Shown here one piece after another: positions 7,853 through 15,958 of a DNA stretch of 25,583 nucleotides; positions within the stretch are counted from its first letter, which is position 1; the number at the start of each line of letters is the position of its first letter. Under the pieces are notes generated by a model. That model saw only the letters and a list, made by a program, of their open reading frames with translations, was not told the DNA's origin and ran no database searches. The stretch lies in NCBI GenBank assembly GCA_018711545.1, contig DVIC01000069.1, positions 1 through 25,583 of the forward strand, written 5' to 3'. The DNA is from Fimenecus stercoravium (GTDB lineage: Bacteria > Bacillota > Clostridia > Oscillospirales > Acutalibacteraceae). The translations under genes and the position numbers were made by a program.

Positions 7853-8596
7853 TTATTCGATAATTTGCATGGGAGAGGTCTGCTCAGAAAGCAGGCAGAC
7901 CGTGTCGGGAAATGCCGCCTGAATTCGCTTGCAAAGTGCGCGGACGGCAGGGTGCTCTGTTTCAAAGTGCCCTGCCGTGACTAGGGCTATATCCAGCGCG
8001 GCAGCTTCGAGCATTTCATGATGCTTGGCCTCACCTGTGAAAAGCAGGTCTGCCCCCTGCTCTTTTGCCGCCTGCAAAAAAGACGCCCCTGCACCGCCGC
8101 AAACCGCGACTATACGCACCTGCTTTTGCGGCAAGGCGACAAATACGGGCGCATGCAGCACCGCTTTTGCCTTTTGCGCAAAATCCTGTGCCGTTATACA
8201 CTCGGTTCTGCCGATACGGAATTCACCGCATTCCGACGCGTGTACACCGGTAAGTTCCACTTTCTCTGCCAATACATCAGCAACACCGTTCACTGCAAAA
8301 TCATAAGATGTATGCGCACAAATCACAGAAACGCCGCATTTTGCCGCGAGATAAGCGGGATCGGATTCCGTAAAAGCCTTTACAGCGCTGAACAAGATCG
8401 GATGGTGCGTTACAAGCAGCGCGCACTCCTTTTTTGCCGCTTCTTCGATCACCTGCGGCGTAGCATCGAGTGCAAACAAAATGCGGTCAGCGCTCGCGCT
8501 CCGTTCCCCGACCAAAAAGCCGCTGTTGTCCCATTCCGCCTGTCCCGAAAATGGCGCGATCGAATCTATGTAGTCGTAAATCTCACCTGCAAGCAT
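7853..8596 (-). CDS. Nif3-like dinuclear metal centre protein (YqfO family)
   Basis: A 247-residue NIF3/DUF34 family protein that binds a pair of metal ions. The cellular function is unsettled; GTP cyclohydrolase I type 2 is a legacy name. Visible metal-ligand segments are VTHHPILF near residues 60-67, AHTSYDFAVNG in the middle, and GHFETEHPAVRAL near the C-terminus. AEWDNSGFLVG near the start is a family signature. It lacks the large PII-like insert found in B. subtilis YqfO (about 373 residues), so it is the short form. I chose the ATG at 8596 because GGGAGG lies about six bases upstream; an in-frame ATG at 8620 lacks a site. The start overlaps trmK by 14 bases, a common trmK-yqfO pairing. 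Confidence 0.9.
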   Translation of the reverse strand: MLAGEIYDYIDSIAPFSGQAEWDNSGFLVGERSASADRILFALDATPQVIEEAAKKECALLVTHHPILFSAVKAFTESDPAYLAAKCGVSVICAHTSYDFAVNGVADVLAEKVELTGVHASECGEFRIGRTECITAQDFAQKAKAVLHAPVFVALPQKQVRIVAVCGGAGASFLQAAKEQGADLLFTGEAKHHEMLEAAALDIALVTAGHFETEHPAVRALCKRIQAAFPDTVCLLSEQTSPMQIIE

Positions 8597-9260
8597 CGGA
8601 AACCTCCCGTATGATCTCATTCAAAGCCGCAGCCTGCCGATCGCCTTTTTCGCGCAGCGCGTTGGCTTTTGTTTGTAGGCGGCGCAGTACATTTTGTAAA
8701 AACAGACGGTCAGTCTCTACCTCATGCGGGCGAAGCGCACCGATATAATCGCTGCCCGCCGTTACACGCGACATTTTTGTATCATCCCACGCAGCGGAAA
8801 TCACCAAATAAATGCGTCTGCCCTCGGCGACCGTGGTCTCAAACACCTTGGAAAAGCCGTTTTCACGCAAAGCGCGCCGCACGTCCTCGCTGTGTGTCAT
8901 AGGCTGTAAAACAAGCTGAGTGTCTTTTTTTTGCAGCCATGGTGTAAGATACAGCATTTCGGCGATCTGCTCGCCGCCCATGCCTGCAATAATGATCGTC
9001 TGCGCTTCACCCGTACGTATGTTTTGAAGTCCATCGGAAAGACGCAGTTCCACACGATCTTCCAAACCATAGTGTTCAACAGAACGACGCGCGTTTTCCA
9101 AAGGCTGTTTATGAATATCCGCAGCAATCGCACGGGATACCTTGCCTTCCTGCAAAAGACGGATGGGTACATATGCGTGGTCCGTTCCGATATCTGCAAC
9201 ACAGCCGCAAGGCTTAACCGCATCGGTGACTGCCGCGAGTCTCGGTGTTAAATGCAGCAT
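8583..9260 (-). CDS. trmK: tRNA (adenine(22)-N(1))-methyltransferase TrmK
   Basis: SAM-dependent methyltransferase that makes m1A22 in tRNA. The 225-residue form starts MLHLTPRLAAVTDAV. It has the SAM-binding motif VADIGTDHAYVPIRLLQ at about residues 21-37 and the family-specific IIIAGMGGEQIAEML near 90. A Rossmann-type domain is followed by a charged helical C-terminal domain, as expected for this COG2384 family. The reading frame continues upstream to 9494, but that extension overlaps the neighbouring DUF1858 gene and does not resemble the family. The ATG at 9260 has AAGGAG just upstream and is preferred. The end overlaps the Nif3-like gene. Confidence 0.93.
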   Translation of the reverse strand: MLHLTPRLAAVTDAVKPCGCVADIGTDHAYVPIRLLQEGKVSRAIAADIHKQPLENARRSVEHYGLEDRVELRLSDGLQNIRTGEAQTIIIAGMGGEQIAEMLYLTPWLQKKDTQLVLQPMTHSEDVRRALRENGFSKVFETTVAEGRRIYLVISAAWDDTKMSRVTAGSDYIGALRPHEVETDRLFLQNVLRRLQTKANALREKGDRQAAALNEIIREVSDACR

Positions 9261-9318
9261 AACGCTCCTTAATAGCGCAAGCGGGGCGCGGCTTTTGGCA
9301 CGCACCCCGAAGCTCGGT

Positions 9319-9525
9319 TTATTTGGACTGCAAAAATGCGTTGATCTTTTCAACCAGCGCATCCGCATCAACGCCATGCACCTCACACGCCTGCTCGAGC
9401 GTTTCACCGCGCGAAGCGGGGCAGCCGAGACAGTGCATTCCCATTTCCAAAAAGAAAGGAACAGTTTCGCGGTCGGCGTCCAAAATATCGCCAATGGTCA
9501 TGTCTTTTGTAACTTCTTTTAACAT
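9319..9525 (-). CDS. DUF1858 domain redox-disulfide microprotein
   Basis: A 68-residue soluble protein matching DUF1858, also described as the hybrid-cluster-protein-associated redox disulfide domain. It starts MLKEVTKDMTIGDILD and carries FLEMGMHCLGCPASRGETLEQAC, with a CxxC pair at about residues 33-36 and a third Cys near 47. The exact role of these proteins is unknown; the CxxC motif suggests redox chemistry or metal binding. The ATG at 9525 has AAAGGAG seven bases upstream. It lies 12 bases after ileS and about 60 before trmK, so it is probably translated from the same message as both. Confidence 0.88.
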   Translation of the reverse strand: MLKEVTKDMTIGDILDADRETVPFFLEMGMHCLGCPASRGETLEQACEVHGVDADALVEKINAFLQSK

Positions 9526-9537
9526 AATGGTCTCCTT

Positions 9538-12500
9538 TTATGCTTTACAAACCGACAGCGTGACTTTACTGCCGGAAATTTCGGCTTCTTTTACATAGTC
9601 CGCCGACACAAGCGGTGAACCGATGCAAATCTCTTCGGCAAGCAGCTCGTTTTGCAGATAGTCTGCTTTTTCGGAAAGCGCATCCGCGATCTGCGCATTG
9701 TCCGTGCAGATCGAAACACGCACACGCTGCTCGACCTCATAGCCAGCTTCCTTGCGTGCGATCTGGCACTGGCGCACAACATCGCGCACCAGTCCTTCGC
9801 GGATCAGCGTTTCGGTCAGCTTCGTATCCAGCGCGACCACGGCAGTACCGTTCGCGAATTCTGCGGAAACGATACCCGCCTTGGTTTTGGTGGAGACGTT
9901 AAACAGCCCTGCGTCAAAGCTCCCGTCAAAGCCCGGGATCGTGACCTCGCCGCCGGCTTCCACGGCGGAAACGGCGGCAGCCATATCCGCGTCGGAAAGT
10001 GCTTCAAGCGTCTGCTTCATCTTATTGACATTCTGCTTGAGCACCGCACCCGCTACCTTAAAGTTCACGGTCAGGAATTTGTCCTCCAGCGCGTCGGCAG
10101 ACTCCAAATAGTGAAGCGTTTTGATGTTGAGCTCGTCGAGAATATTTTTCTCAAAGGTTTTCAGTTTATCCGCAGATGCTTTATCACAGCAGACATACAT
10201 AGCAGCAAGCGGCTGGCGAACCTTGAGCTGCTGTTCATTGCGAAGCCGCATAGCGACCGCAATGGCTTCGCGTGCGAATGCGGTCTGCTCCACAATGCCG
10301 TTGTCCTCAAAATCCGCAAGCGGCTGCGGCCAATCACTTAAATGCACGGAAAGCGGCGCATTCGGCAGGACTTTGCGTGTAAGCGTCTGCCAGATGTATT
10401 CCGTCATGAACGGGATCACAGGCGCCATGACCTGAACGGCAGTGTTAAGCGCGTGGAACAGTACCCAATATGCCAGCATCTTGTCCTGCTCATCGTCGGC
10501 TTTCCAGAAGCGGCGGCGATTGGTGCGGACATACCAGTTGGAAATATCATCCACGAACACTTCAAAATCTTTGACCAGCAGATAGACCTTATAATCATTG
10601 TAGCAAGCCGTGGCGCGCTTTAAAAATTCGTTAGTGCGCACGGTGAGCCAAAGGTCGGTGGGCGTCATTTTGGATTTGTCAGGCACATAGCCTTCAAAAT
10701 TCGGCTTGTCGATCTTGGCATACGTCTCAAAGAATGTATAAATGTTCCAGAACGACAGCAGCTTGCGGCGTGCCTCATCACCCAAAGTATAGCCGAAGCG
10801 CACATCGCTTGCAACAGGCGCGCCCGCATACATATAGCGCACGGTGTCGGCACCGATTTTTTCAGCGGCCTCGTCAAACTTGATCATAAACCCGGTTTTG
10901 GAGAATTTGGAACCATCCTCCGAAACGACCGCACTGTTGGTCAGCACGCGCTCATACGGCGCTCTGCCTTCAAGTACAACGCTCATGAACAAAAGCGAAT
11001 AGAACCACAAACGCACCTGCTCGTGCATTTCGGTGACCCACTCGGCGGGGAAATTCTTTTTCCAATATGCCTTATCACTGAAATATTTGAGCGTGGAAAA
11101 CGGAACGATACCTGCATCCAGCCACACGTCGCCGATCTCGGTCACACGCGAAACGGGCTTGCCGCAGTGCGGGCATTTGATTTGGATCTCATCCACCCAA
11201 GGACGGTGCAGCTCGGGCAACGCATCTACCTTTGCGGGATCTATTGCAAGATCGTGCAGTTCCTTGCGCGAACCGACTACCGTCACATGTCCGCAGTCAC
11301 ACGGATAGAACGGCAGCGGCATGCCGTAATAGCGTTTACGCGAGATGTTCCAATCGCCCATATTTGTCAGCCAGTCGTGCATACGCTTGCCGTTGGAAGC
11401 GGGCTCCCATTTTACGGCAGCAGCGGCTTCGATCAGCTTGGGCTTGACTTCAGCGGTACGGATATACCACGCGGGCACAAGGCGGAACACAACCTCGGAC
11501 TTGCAGCGCCAGCACACAGGGTAGCTGTGCTCGTGCGGCTCGACCTTATACAGCTTGTTGTCCGCTTGCAGATGCTCGAAAACCTCGTCGGCGATGGTGT
11601 GGCTGTCCTTGCCGGTCATCCAATCAAAGCCCTCGAGATAGATCCCCATATCGTCAATGGGCATTACTTTTGGCAGTCCCAAGCGTTCGCCGAGTTCAAA
11701 GTCTTCGATACCGCAGCCGGGCGCAATATGTACGACGCCTGTGCCCTCATCTGCGTCTACATCCTCCCAAGCGACGATCTTATGCTCGATGCCGGCTTGT
11801 GCAGGCAAATACGGAAAGCAGGTCTCAAAATGCAGACCCACAAGCTCACTGCCCTTAAAAGCACGCAGGACTTCAAGCTTATCGTCCCCAAGATGCCTGA
11901 TCGCATTTTTTGCAAGGATCAGCGTCTGCTCGTCGCTTTTGATCTTGACTTCCACATAGTCGATGTCGGGATTGACCGCCAGCGCTACGTTCGAGGAAAG
12001 CGTCCACGGCGTAGTCGTCCAGACAAGGATCTTGCTGTCAAGCTCTTTTACGGGCAGCTTAAAGTAGACGGAATTGTGCGTCATCAGCTTATACGAGCCG
12101 GTCATTTCATGCTCGGAAAGCGATGTGCCGCAGCGCGGGCACCAGGGCATCGGCTTATATTCACGCTGGATCCAGCCGTGCTCGTCGCACTTCTTTAAGA
12201 AGTACCAGATCCCCTCGATGTTTTCATCGGTGTTCGTAAAATAGGAATGATCCCAATCCATCCACTGCCCCAGCCGCTTGGACTGCTCGGTAATGATGGA
12301 GGAAAAATGCTTCACGCGGTCTTTGCAGGCTTGCGTGAACTTGTCCATCCCGTAATTTTCAATATCCTTTTTGGTCTGAAAGCCGAGCTGCTTTTCCACC
12401 TCGACCTCGACCCAAAGGCCCTGGGAGTCAAAGCCGTTTTGATAGCGGCAGTCACACCCATTCATGGCATGGTAACGGATAAAAATATCCTTGATGCTTC

Positions 12501-12675
12501 TGCCCCACGCATGGTGGATCCCCATGGGGTTGTTAGCAGTGATCGGACCGTCTAAAAAGCGGAACATTTTGTTGCCTTTGTTTTTGGCAACCAGCTTGTC
12601 AAAGCAGTGCTCCCGCTCCCAAAAATCCATGATCTCGTGCTCGAGCTCTACGAACTTGTTTTTTTCGTCAGCCAC
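9538..12675 (-). CDS. ileS: Isoleucyl-tRNA synthetase, type 2-like, with altered signature motifs
   Basis: Class I aminoacyl-tRNA synthetase that charges tRNA-Ile. It has the large Rossmann catalytic core, a CP1 editing domain (WTTTPWTL, then GTGVVHIAPGCGIEDF), zinc-binding CxxC pairs (WCPRCG, CWRCKSE, CPHCGK) and a C-terminal anticodon-binding region. Length is about 1045 residues, as for eukaryote-like type 2 enzymes. Two motifs are unusual. The HIGH position reads GIHH (bases 12511-12522) and the KMSKS position reads KFSKT (10894-10908). I chose the GTG at 12675 because AAAGGTGG lies about eight bases upstream. A GTG at 12687 would add four residues but lacks a site. No T-box leader precedes it. 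IleRS is much more likely than ValRS or LeuRS on overall resemblance. Confidence 0.93.
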   Translation of the reverse strand: MADEKNKFVELEHEIMDFWEREHCFDKLVAKNKGNKMFRFLDGPITANNPMGIHHAWGRSIKDIFIRYHAMNGCDCRYQNGFDSQGLWVEVEVEKQLGFQTKKDIENYGMDKFTQACKDRVKHFSSIITEQSKRLGQWMDWDHSYFTNTDENIEGIWYFLKKCDEHGWIQREYKPMPWCPRCGTSLSEHEMTGSYKLMTHNSVYFKLPVKELDSKILVWTTTPWTLSSNVALAVNPDIDYVEVKIKSDEQTLILAKNAIRHLGDDKLEVLRAFKGSELVGLHFETCFPYLPAQAGIEHKIVAWEDVDADEGTGVVHIAPGCGIEDFELGERLGLPKVMPIDDMGIYLEGFDWMTGKDSHTIADEVFEHLQADNKLYKVEPHEHSYPVCWRCKSEVVFRLVPAWYIRTAEVKPKLIEAAAAVKWEPASNGKRMHDWLTNMGDWNISRKRYYGMPLPFYPCDCGHVTVVGSRKELHDLAIDPAKVDALPELHRPWVDEIQIKCPHCGKPVSRVTEIGDVWLDAGIVPFSTLKYFSDKAYWKKNFPAEWVTEMHEQVRLWFYSLLFMSVVLEGRAPYERVLTNSAVVSEDGSKFSKTGFMIKFDEAAEKIGADTVRYMYAGAPVASDVRFGYTLGDEARRKLLSFWNIYTFFETYAKIDKPNFEGYVPDKSKMTPTDLWLTVRTNEFLKRATACYNDYKVYLLVKDFEVFVDDISNWYVRTNRRRFWKADDEQDKMLAYWVLFHALNTAVQVMAPVIPFMTEYIWQTLTRKVLPNAPLSVHLSDWPQPLADFEDNGIVEQTAFAREAIAVAMRLRNEQQLKVRQPLAAMYVCCDKASADKLKTFEKNILDELNIKTLHYLESADALEDKFLTVNFKVAGAVLKQNVNKMKQTLEALSDADMAAAVSAVEAGGEVTIPGFDGSFDAGLFNVSTKTKAGIVSAEFANGTAVVALDTKLTETLIREGLVRDVVRQCQIARKEAGYEVEQRVRVSICTDNAQIADALSEKADYLQNELLAEEICIGSPLVSADYVKEAEISGSKVTLSVCKA

Positions 12676-12718
12676 GCGGCGCGCCACCTTTCAGAACATA
12701 AGATTTATACAGACAAAT

Positions 12719-12747
12719 ATTATATAAAAAATCAGCGGTCAATACAA
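12719..12747 (-). promoter_or_regulatory. Probable sigma-A promoter for ileS
   Basis: On the minus strand TTGTAT (12742-12747) and TATAAT (12719-12724) are separated by 17 bases. The -10 is perfect and the -35 matches three of six. The implied leader is under 40 bases. Confidence 0.5.
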
Positions 12748-12799
12748 GGCTTATTTTGAATTTTTTTGCATAATGCGGACGGATCTGCGCACTCTGTGC

Positions 12800-13780
12800 T
12801 TATCCGCGCGCAGCAGAAACATTGTCTTCGCCGAATTCTGCATCCTTCGGCAATATATCCGTTTCATCGATGATATAATGCGGACGACGCTTGACCTCCA
12901 TGTATATGCGGGAAATATATTCTCCTAAAATACCCAAAGAAAGCAGAATCAATCCACCGATGATCAATATCGCGCAGATCGTGGACGGATAACCCGGCAC
13001 GTCGCTGCCGTAGATCAGGGTGCGCACAATGATATAAAGCGCATATGCGATCCCCACAACGCTGCAAATCGCACCGCACAGCAGGGATATTTTCAGCGGT
13101 GCAGTGGAGAAATTCACGATGCCGTCCACAGCATAGGAAAACAGTGACCAAAACGACCATTTGGTTTTGCCTGCCGCACGCGCGCGGTTTTCATGCGGAA
13201 ACCATTTGGTCTTGAAGCCGACCCAGCTGAAAATGCCTTTGGAAAAGCGGTTGTATTCGGGCACTTGCAGAACGGCATTGACGACCTTACGCTTCATAAT
13301 GCGGTAGTCCTGCGCGCCGGCTTCTATATCGGCATCGGAAATGCGGCTGATGATCTTATAAAACAGCTTGGAAAAACCGCTTTTCAGCTTCGCCTCGCCC
13401 GTGCGCGTCTCGCGCCGCGCTGCTGCAATGTCATAGCCTTCCTCTGTCAGTGCGCAGAGCATCCCCGGCAGAAGCTGCGGGGAATGCTGTAAATCCGCAT
13501 CCAGGATCCCGACGAATTCCGCAGTTGAAGCGCGCAGCCCCGCAAGCATGGCCGCCTCTTTGCCGAAATTACGCGAAAACGAAATATAGCACGCATTTTC
13601 GTGTGATCCGCAGAGCGCGCGCAATACAGACAGGGTGTTGTCCGTGCTGCCGTCGTCCACAAAAATCAGGCGCGTTTTGGTGTTAGTAAGCTGCAAAAGC
13701 ACGTCCTGCACAGCCGAAAAAAACAGGGGCAAAGCCTCCTCTTCGTTATAGCAGGGTACAATCAAATCCAAAGTGTGCAT
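12800..13780 (-). CDS. GtrB/DPM1-like family 2 glycosyltransferase, membrane-anchored
   Basis: A 326-residue GT2 enzyme likely to transfer a sugar from a nucleotide donor to a polyprenyl phosphate at the inner face of the membrane. The N-terminal GT-A domain starts LDLIVPCYNEEEALPLFF, with VDDGSTDNT near residues 41-49 and the metal-binding DAD within GILDADLQHSP near 91-101. A KTKWSFWSLFSYAVDG segment matches GtrB/YkcC-type proteins. Two transmembrane helices follow at roughly 225-250 and 258-285, then an IYMEVKRRPHYII tail. The acceptor and sugar cannot be read from sequence. The ATG at 13780 is chosen because AAAGGCGG lies about nine bases upstream. An ATG ten codons earlier would place that site within the coding region. 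Confidence 0.87.
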   Translation of the reverse strand: MHTLDLIVPCYNEEEALPLFFSAVQDVLLQLTNTKTRLIFVDDGSTDNTLSVLRALCGSHENACYISFSRNFGKEAAMLAGLRASTAEFVGILDADLQHSPQLLPGMLCALTEEGYDIAAARRETRTGEAKLKSGFSKLFYKIISRISDADIEAGAQDYRIMKRKVVNAVLQVPEYNRFSKGIFSWVGFKTKWFPHENRARAAGKTKWSFWSLFSYAVDGIVNFSTAPLKISLLCGAICSVVGIAYALYIIVRTLIYGSDVPGYPSTICAILIIGGLILLSLGILGEYISRIYMEVKRRPHYIIDETDILPKDAEFGEDNVSAARG

Positions 13781-13899
13781 CAAAAGCGCCGCCTTTAACC
13801 GTTTTTGCAATCTGTTATGCTGCCTTTCGCCATATCCTGCGGCTCACCGCAAGGGAGAGCGTCGGCAGGCATTGGCTTCGTACAAAATATATCAGCGTT

Positions 13900-13927
13900 A
13901 TTGTACCATATTTTTTGCGCGAAGCAA
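13900..13927 (-). promoter_or_regulatory. Possible extended -10 promoter for the glycosyltransferase gene
   Basis: On the minus strand TTGCTT (13922-13927), a 16-base spacer and TGG-TACAAT (-10 at 13900-13905) form an extended -10 promoter directly after the spoIIID terminator. The leader would be about 110 bases, with a small imperfect hairpin around 13840-13860. Confidence 0.4.
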
Positions 13928-13928
13928 A

Positions 13929-13967
13929 GAAAAAACTGCGGCCGACAGCATTTTTGCTGCCGACCGC
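13929..13967 (-). terminator. Terminator of spoIIID
   Basis: On the minus strand GCGGTCGGCAGC (13956-13967) pairs with GCTGTCGGCCGC (13938-13949), with one G-T wobble, around a six-base loop. It is followed by AG and TTTTTT. Confidence 0.9.
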
Positions 13968-13979
13968 GACGTTATATCG

Positions 13980-14240
13980 TTATTTCCGCATTTCTGACGC
14001 CTTGTATTTTTCGCGCGTGGCAAGTCCCCCGCGAATGTGTCTTTGCGCCTTGTTGACGTCAAGCACTTCACGCACCTCATTATAAAGTCCGGGGCTGATG
14101 CGCTGCAGGCGCTGGGCAACGTCCATATGTACCGTGCTTTTGCTGATGCCGAAGACCTTAGCCGCCGCGCGGACAGTCGCTTTGTTGTGCACGATATATT
14201 CGCCGAGTTCCACGGCGCGATCTTCCACTGTGTCTTTCAC
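13980..14240 (-). CDS. spoIIID: Sporulation transcriptional regulator SpoIIID
   Basis: Mother-cell DNA-binding regulator that in Bacillus modulates the sigma-E regulon and helps switch to sigma-K. The 86-residue protein matches the family along its whole length: RAVELGEYIVHNKATVRAAA, the helix-turn-helix AAKVFGISKSTVHMDVAQRL at about residues 25-45, and the basic C-terminus NKAQRHIRGGLATREKY. The start is GTG at 14240, with AAGGAGGG eight bases upstream. A sigma-E-like promoter lies just upstream and a strong terminator just downstream, so it is probably monocistronic. It shows that the organism has an endospore program. Confidence 0.97.
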   Translation of the reverse strand: MKDTVEDRAVELGEYIVHNKATVRAAAKVFGISKSTVHMDVAQRLQRISPGLYNEVREVLDVNKAQRHIRGGLATREKYKASEMRK

Positions 14241-14268
14241 TTCGAGCCCTCCTTACCTATGTCAATAA

Positions 14269-14297
14269 TACATATGTAAGGAGAAAGGCGGATATGC
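14269..14297 (-). promoter_or_regulatory. Sigma-E-like promoter for spoIIID
   Basis: On the minus strand GCATATC (14291-14297) matches six of seven positions of the sigma-E -35 consensus. A spacer of exactly 14 bases leads to CATATGTA (14269-14276), which matches the CATA core of the -10. B. subtilis spoIIID is sigma-E dependent, so the location fits, but the second half of the -10 is poor. Confidence 0.42.
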
Positions 14298-14434
14298 CGC
14301 CGTTTTGTCCACGGATTTTAAAACATGATACTGCATTTTTTTGACAGCTTTAGAATTAATTATCAAGGATATTCTGTTTTGCGCATCACAGAATAGTACT
14401 GCAAACGCAAATACACAGCAAAGGAGTGTTTACA

Positions 14435-14626
14435 GTGGCAAGCAAAAAGAACGTTGTTCCCGAGGCTCGTGCGGCGCTTGATAAGTTCAAGATGGAGGCT
14501 GCTTCCGAAGTGGGCGTGAACCTCAAGCAGGGTTATAACGGCGACCTGACCTCGAAGCAGGCGGGTTCTGTCGGCGGCCAGATGGTTAAAAAGATGATCA
14601 AGGCCTATGAAGACGGCATGAAATAA
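14435..14626 (+). CDS. Alpha/beta-type small acid-soluble spore protein
   Basis: DNA-binding protein that coats and protects DNA in the dormant spore and is degraded on germination. The 63-residue product starts at GTG 14435 with AAGGAG eight bases upstream. It matches the SASP alpha/beta pattern: a KFKMEAASEVGVNL segment containing the germination-protease site (cleavage expected after the Glu of MEAASE), then GYNGDLTSKQAGSVGGQMVKKMI. A GTG nine bases earlier is in frame but overlaps the ribosome site. Its expected promoter would be forespore sigma-G type, and I could not find a convincing one. It is divergent from spoIIID and followed by a hairpin terminator. Confidence 0.95.
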   Translation: MASKKNVVPEARAALDKFKMEAASEVGVNLKQGYNGDLTSKQAGSVGGQMVKKMIKAYEDGMK

Positions 14627-14660
14627 CTTCACGGTTCGTTTAAATTCTTTCGGACAAAAA

Positions 14661-14704
14661 GGCGGTCTGCCGGGGTGACCCGACAGACCGTCGCTTTCTC
14701 TTTC
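14661..14704. terminator. Hairpin terminator between the SASP gene and alaA
   Basis: CGGTCTG (14663-14669) pairs with CAGACCG (14684-14690). After one mismatch, CGGG (14671-14674) pairs with CCCG (14679-14682). The plus-strand tail is TCGCTTTCTCTTTC and the other flank is A-rich, so it probably serves both convergent genes. Confidence 0.7.
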
Positions 14705-14714
14705 AGCTTTTCTC

Positions 14715-15932
14715 TTATGCCTGCGAATAATCTTTCAGAAAGTCGCGTAATGCGTCTGCGGCAAAGGAGAGCTCCTTGACCGTCGGCAGATACACGATGC
14801 GCGCATGGTCAGGCTGCGGATAATTGAACGCCGTCCCCTGCACGAGCAAGATTTTCTTTTTGCGCAGGAACTCTAAGACGAAGCGTTCATCGTTCTTCAA
14901 ATTGAATTTGCGCATATCAAAGCGTGGGAAGATATAAAACGCCGCTTTCGGCTTCACGGCGGAAACGCCGTCAATGGAGTTAAGCGCATTATATATGAAT
15001 TCTCGCTGTTCATACACGCGGCCGCCCGGGCACAGCAGCTCGTCCGCACTTTGATAGCCGCCGAGCGCCGTCTGGATGATGTGCTGCGCAGGTACATTGG
15101 AGCAAAGGCGCATGGAGGAAAGCAGATTCAAGCCCTCAATATAACCGCGGATCCGCTTTTTGTCGCCGCTGACGACCATCCAGCCGCACCGAAAGCCTGC
15201 CACGCGGTGGGATTTGGAAAGCCCGTTGAACGTGATGCACGGCACATGGGGTGCAAGAGCTGCGATGGAGATATGCTGTAAGCCGTCCATAACGAGACGA
15301 TCGTAAATTTCATCCGAAAACAGGATCAGTCCGTATTTGTCAGCCAGCCGGACGATCTCCTCTAAGATCTCACGCGGGTACAGCGCGCCCGTCGGGTTGT
15401 TCGGGTTGATGAGGACGATACCTTTTGTGTGCGCAGTAATTTTGCTTTCCATATCGGCAATATCGGGATTCCACGCATTTTGCTCATCACACATATAGTG
15501 CACCGGCGTACCGCCCGCAAGCGATACGGCAGCCGTCCAAAGCGGATAATCGGGCGCCGGAAGCAGAATTTCGTCACCGTCGTCGAGAAGCCCCTGCATA
15601 GACATGGTGATCAGCTCGCTGACGCCGTTTCCCGTATAAATATCGTCCACACCGACATCGCGGATACCCTTGAGCTGGCAGTATTGCATGATCGCTTTTC
15701 GCGCGGAAAAAATACCCTTGGAGTCCGAATACCCTTCCGCACTGCGCAGTGTGTAGATCATATCACGGATGATCTCGTCCGGAGCCGTAAAATGAAACGG
15801 CGCGGGATTGCCGATATTCAGCTTCAATATATCCACACCGTTTGCGATCATACGATCGGCTTCATCGAGCACCGGTCCGCGGATATCATAACAAACATGG
15901 TCTAACTTTTTTGATTTTTCAAATGTGCGCAC
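14715..15932 (-). CDS. alaA: Alanine aminotransferase (AlaA/AlaT type)
   Basis: PLP-dependent fold-type I aminotransferase of class I/II, closely resembling E. coli AlaA, which makes alanine from pyruvate and glutamate. The whole length matches: RGPVLDEADRM, LKLNIGNPAPF, EGYSDSKGIFSARKAIMQY, TGNGVSELI, INPNNPTGALY, and FNGLSKSHRVAGFRCGWMV with the Schiff-base lysine. With the GTG at 15932 the protein is 405 residues and that lysine is residue 240, as I recall for E. coli AlaA. This start has AAAGGAG eight bases upstream. A GTG three codons earlier (15941) sits too close to that site. It is divergently transcribed from nadE. Confidence 0.93.
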   Translation of the reverse strand: MRTFEKSKKLDHVCYDIRGPVLDEADRMIANGVDILKLNIGNPAPFHFTAPDEIIRDMIYTLRSAEGYSDSKGIFSARKAIMQYCQLKGIRDVGVDDIYTGNGVSELITMSMQGLLDDGDEILLPAPDYPLWTAAVSLAGGTPVHYMCDEQNAWNPDIADMESKITAHTKGIVLINPNNPTGALYPREILEEIVRLADKYGLILFSDEIYDRLVMDGLQHISIAALAPHVPCITFNGLSKSHRVAGFRCGWMVVSGDKKRIRGYIEGLNLLSSMRLCSNVPAQHIIQTALGGYQSADELLCPGGRVYEQREFIYNALNSIDGVSAVKPKAAFYIFPRFDMRKFNLKNDERFVLEFLRKKKILLVQGTAFNYPQPDHARIVYLPTVKELSFAADALRDFLKDYSQA

Positions 15933-15958
15933 AGCACTCACTCCTTTTGATTATCCCT

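Noticed and set aside
9261..9494. 78-residue upstream extension of trmK
   Set aside because: It overlaps the DUF1858 gene in another frame, and AAGGAG precedes the ATG at 9260.
11023..12198. A 391-codon open frame on the plus strand opposite ileS
   Set aside because: It lies wholly antisense to a well-conserved gene, has no family resemblance and reflects codon bias on the opposite strand. The same holds for the 271-codon frame at 6236-7051 opposite rqcH and the 308-codon frame at 20734-21660 opposite prkC.
12764..12808. Hairpin-like repeats after the glycosyltransferase gene
   Set aside because: No T-run follows on the minus strand, so it is not supported as a terminator.
14330..14434. Search for a sigma-G promoter before the SASP gene, and a TTGACA near 14340
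   Set aside because: No -35/-10 pair with acceptable spacing was found; the TTGACA has no -10 partner at 16-18 bases.
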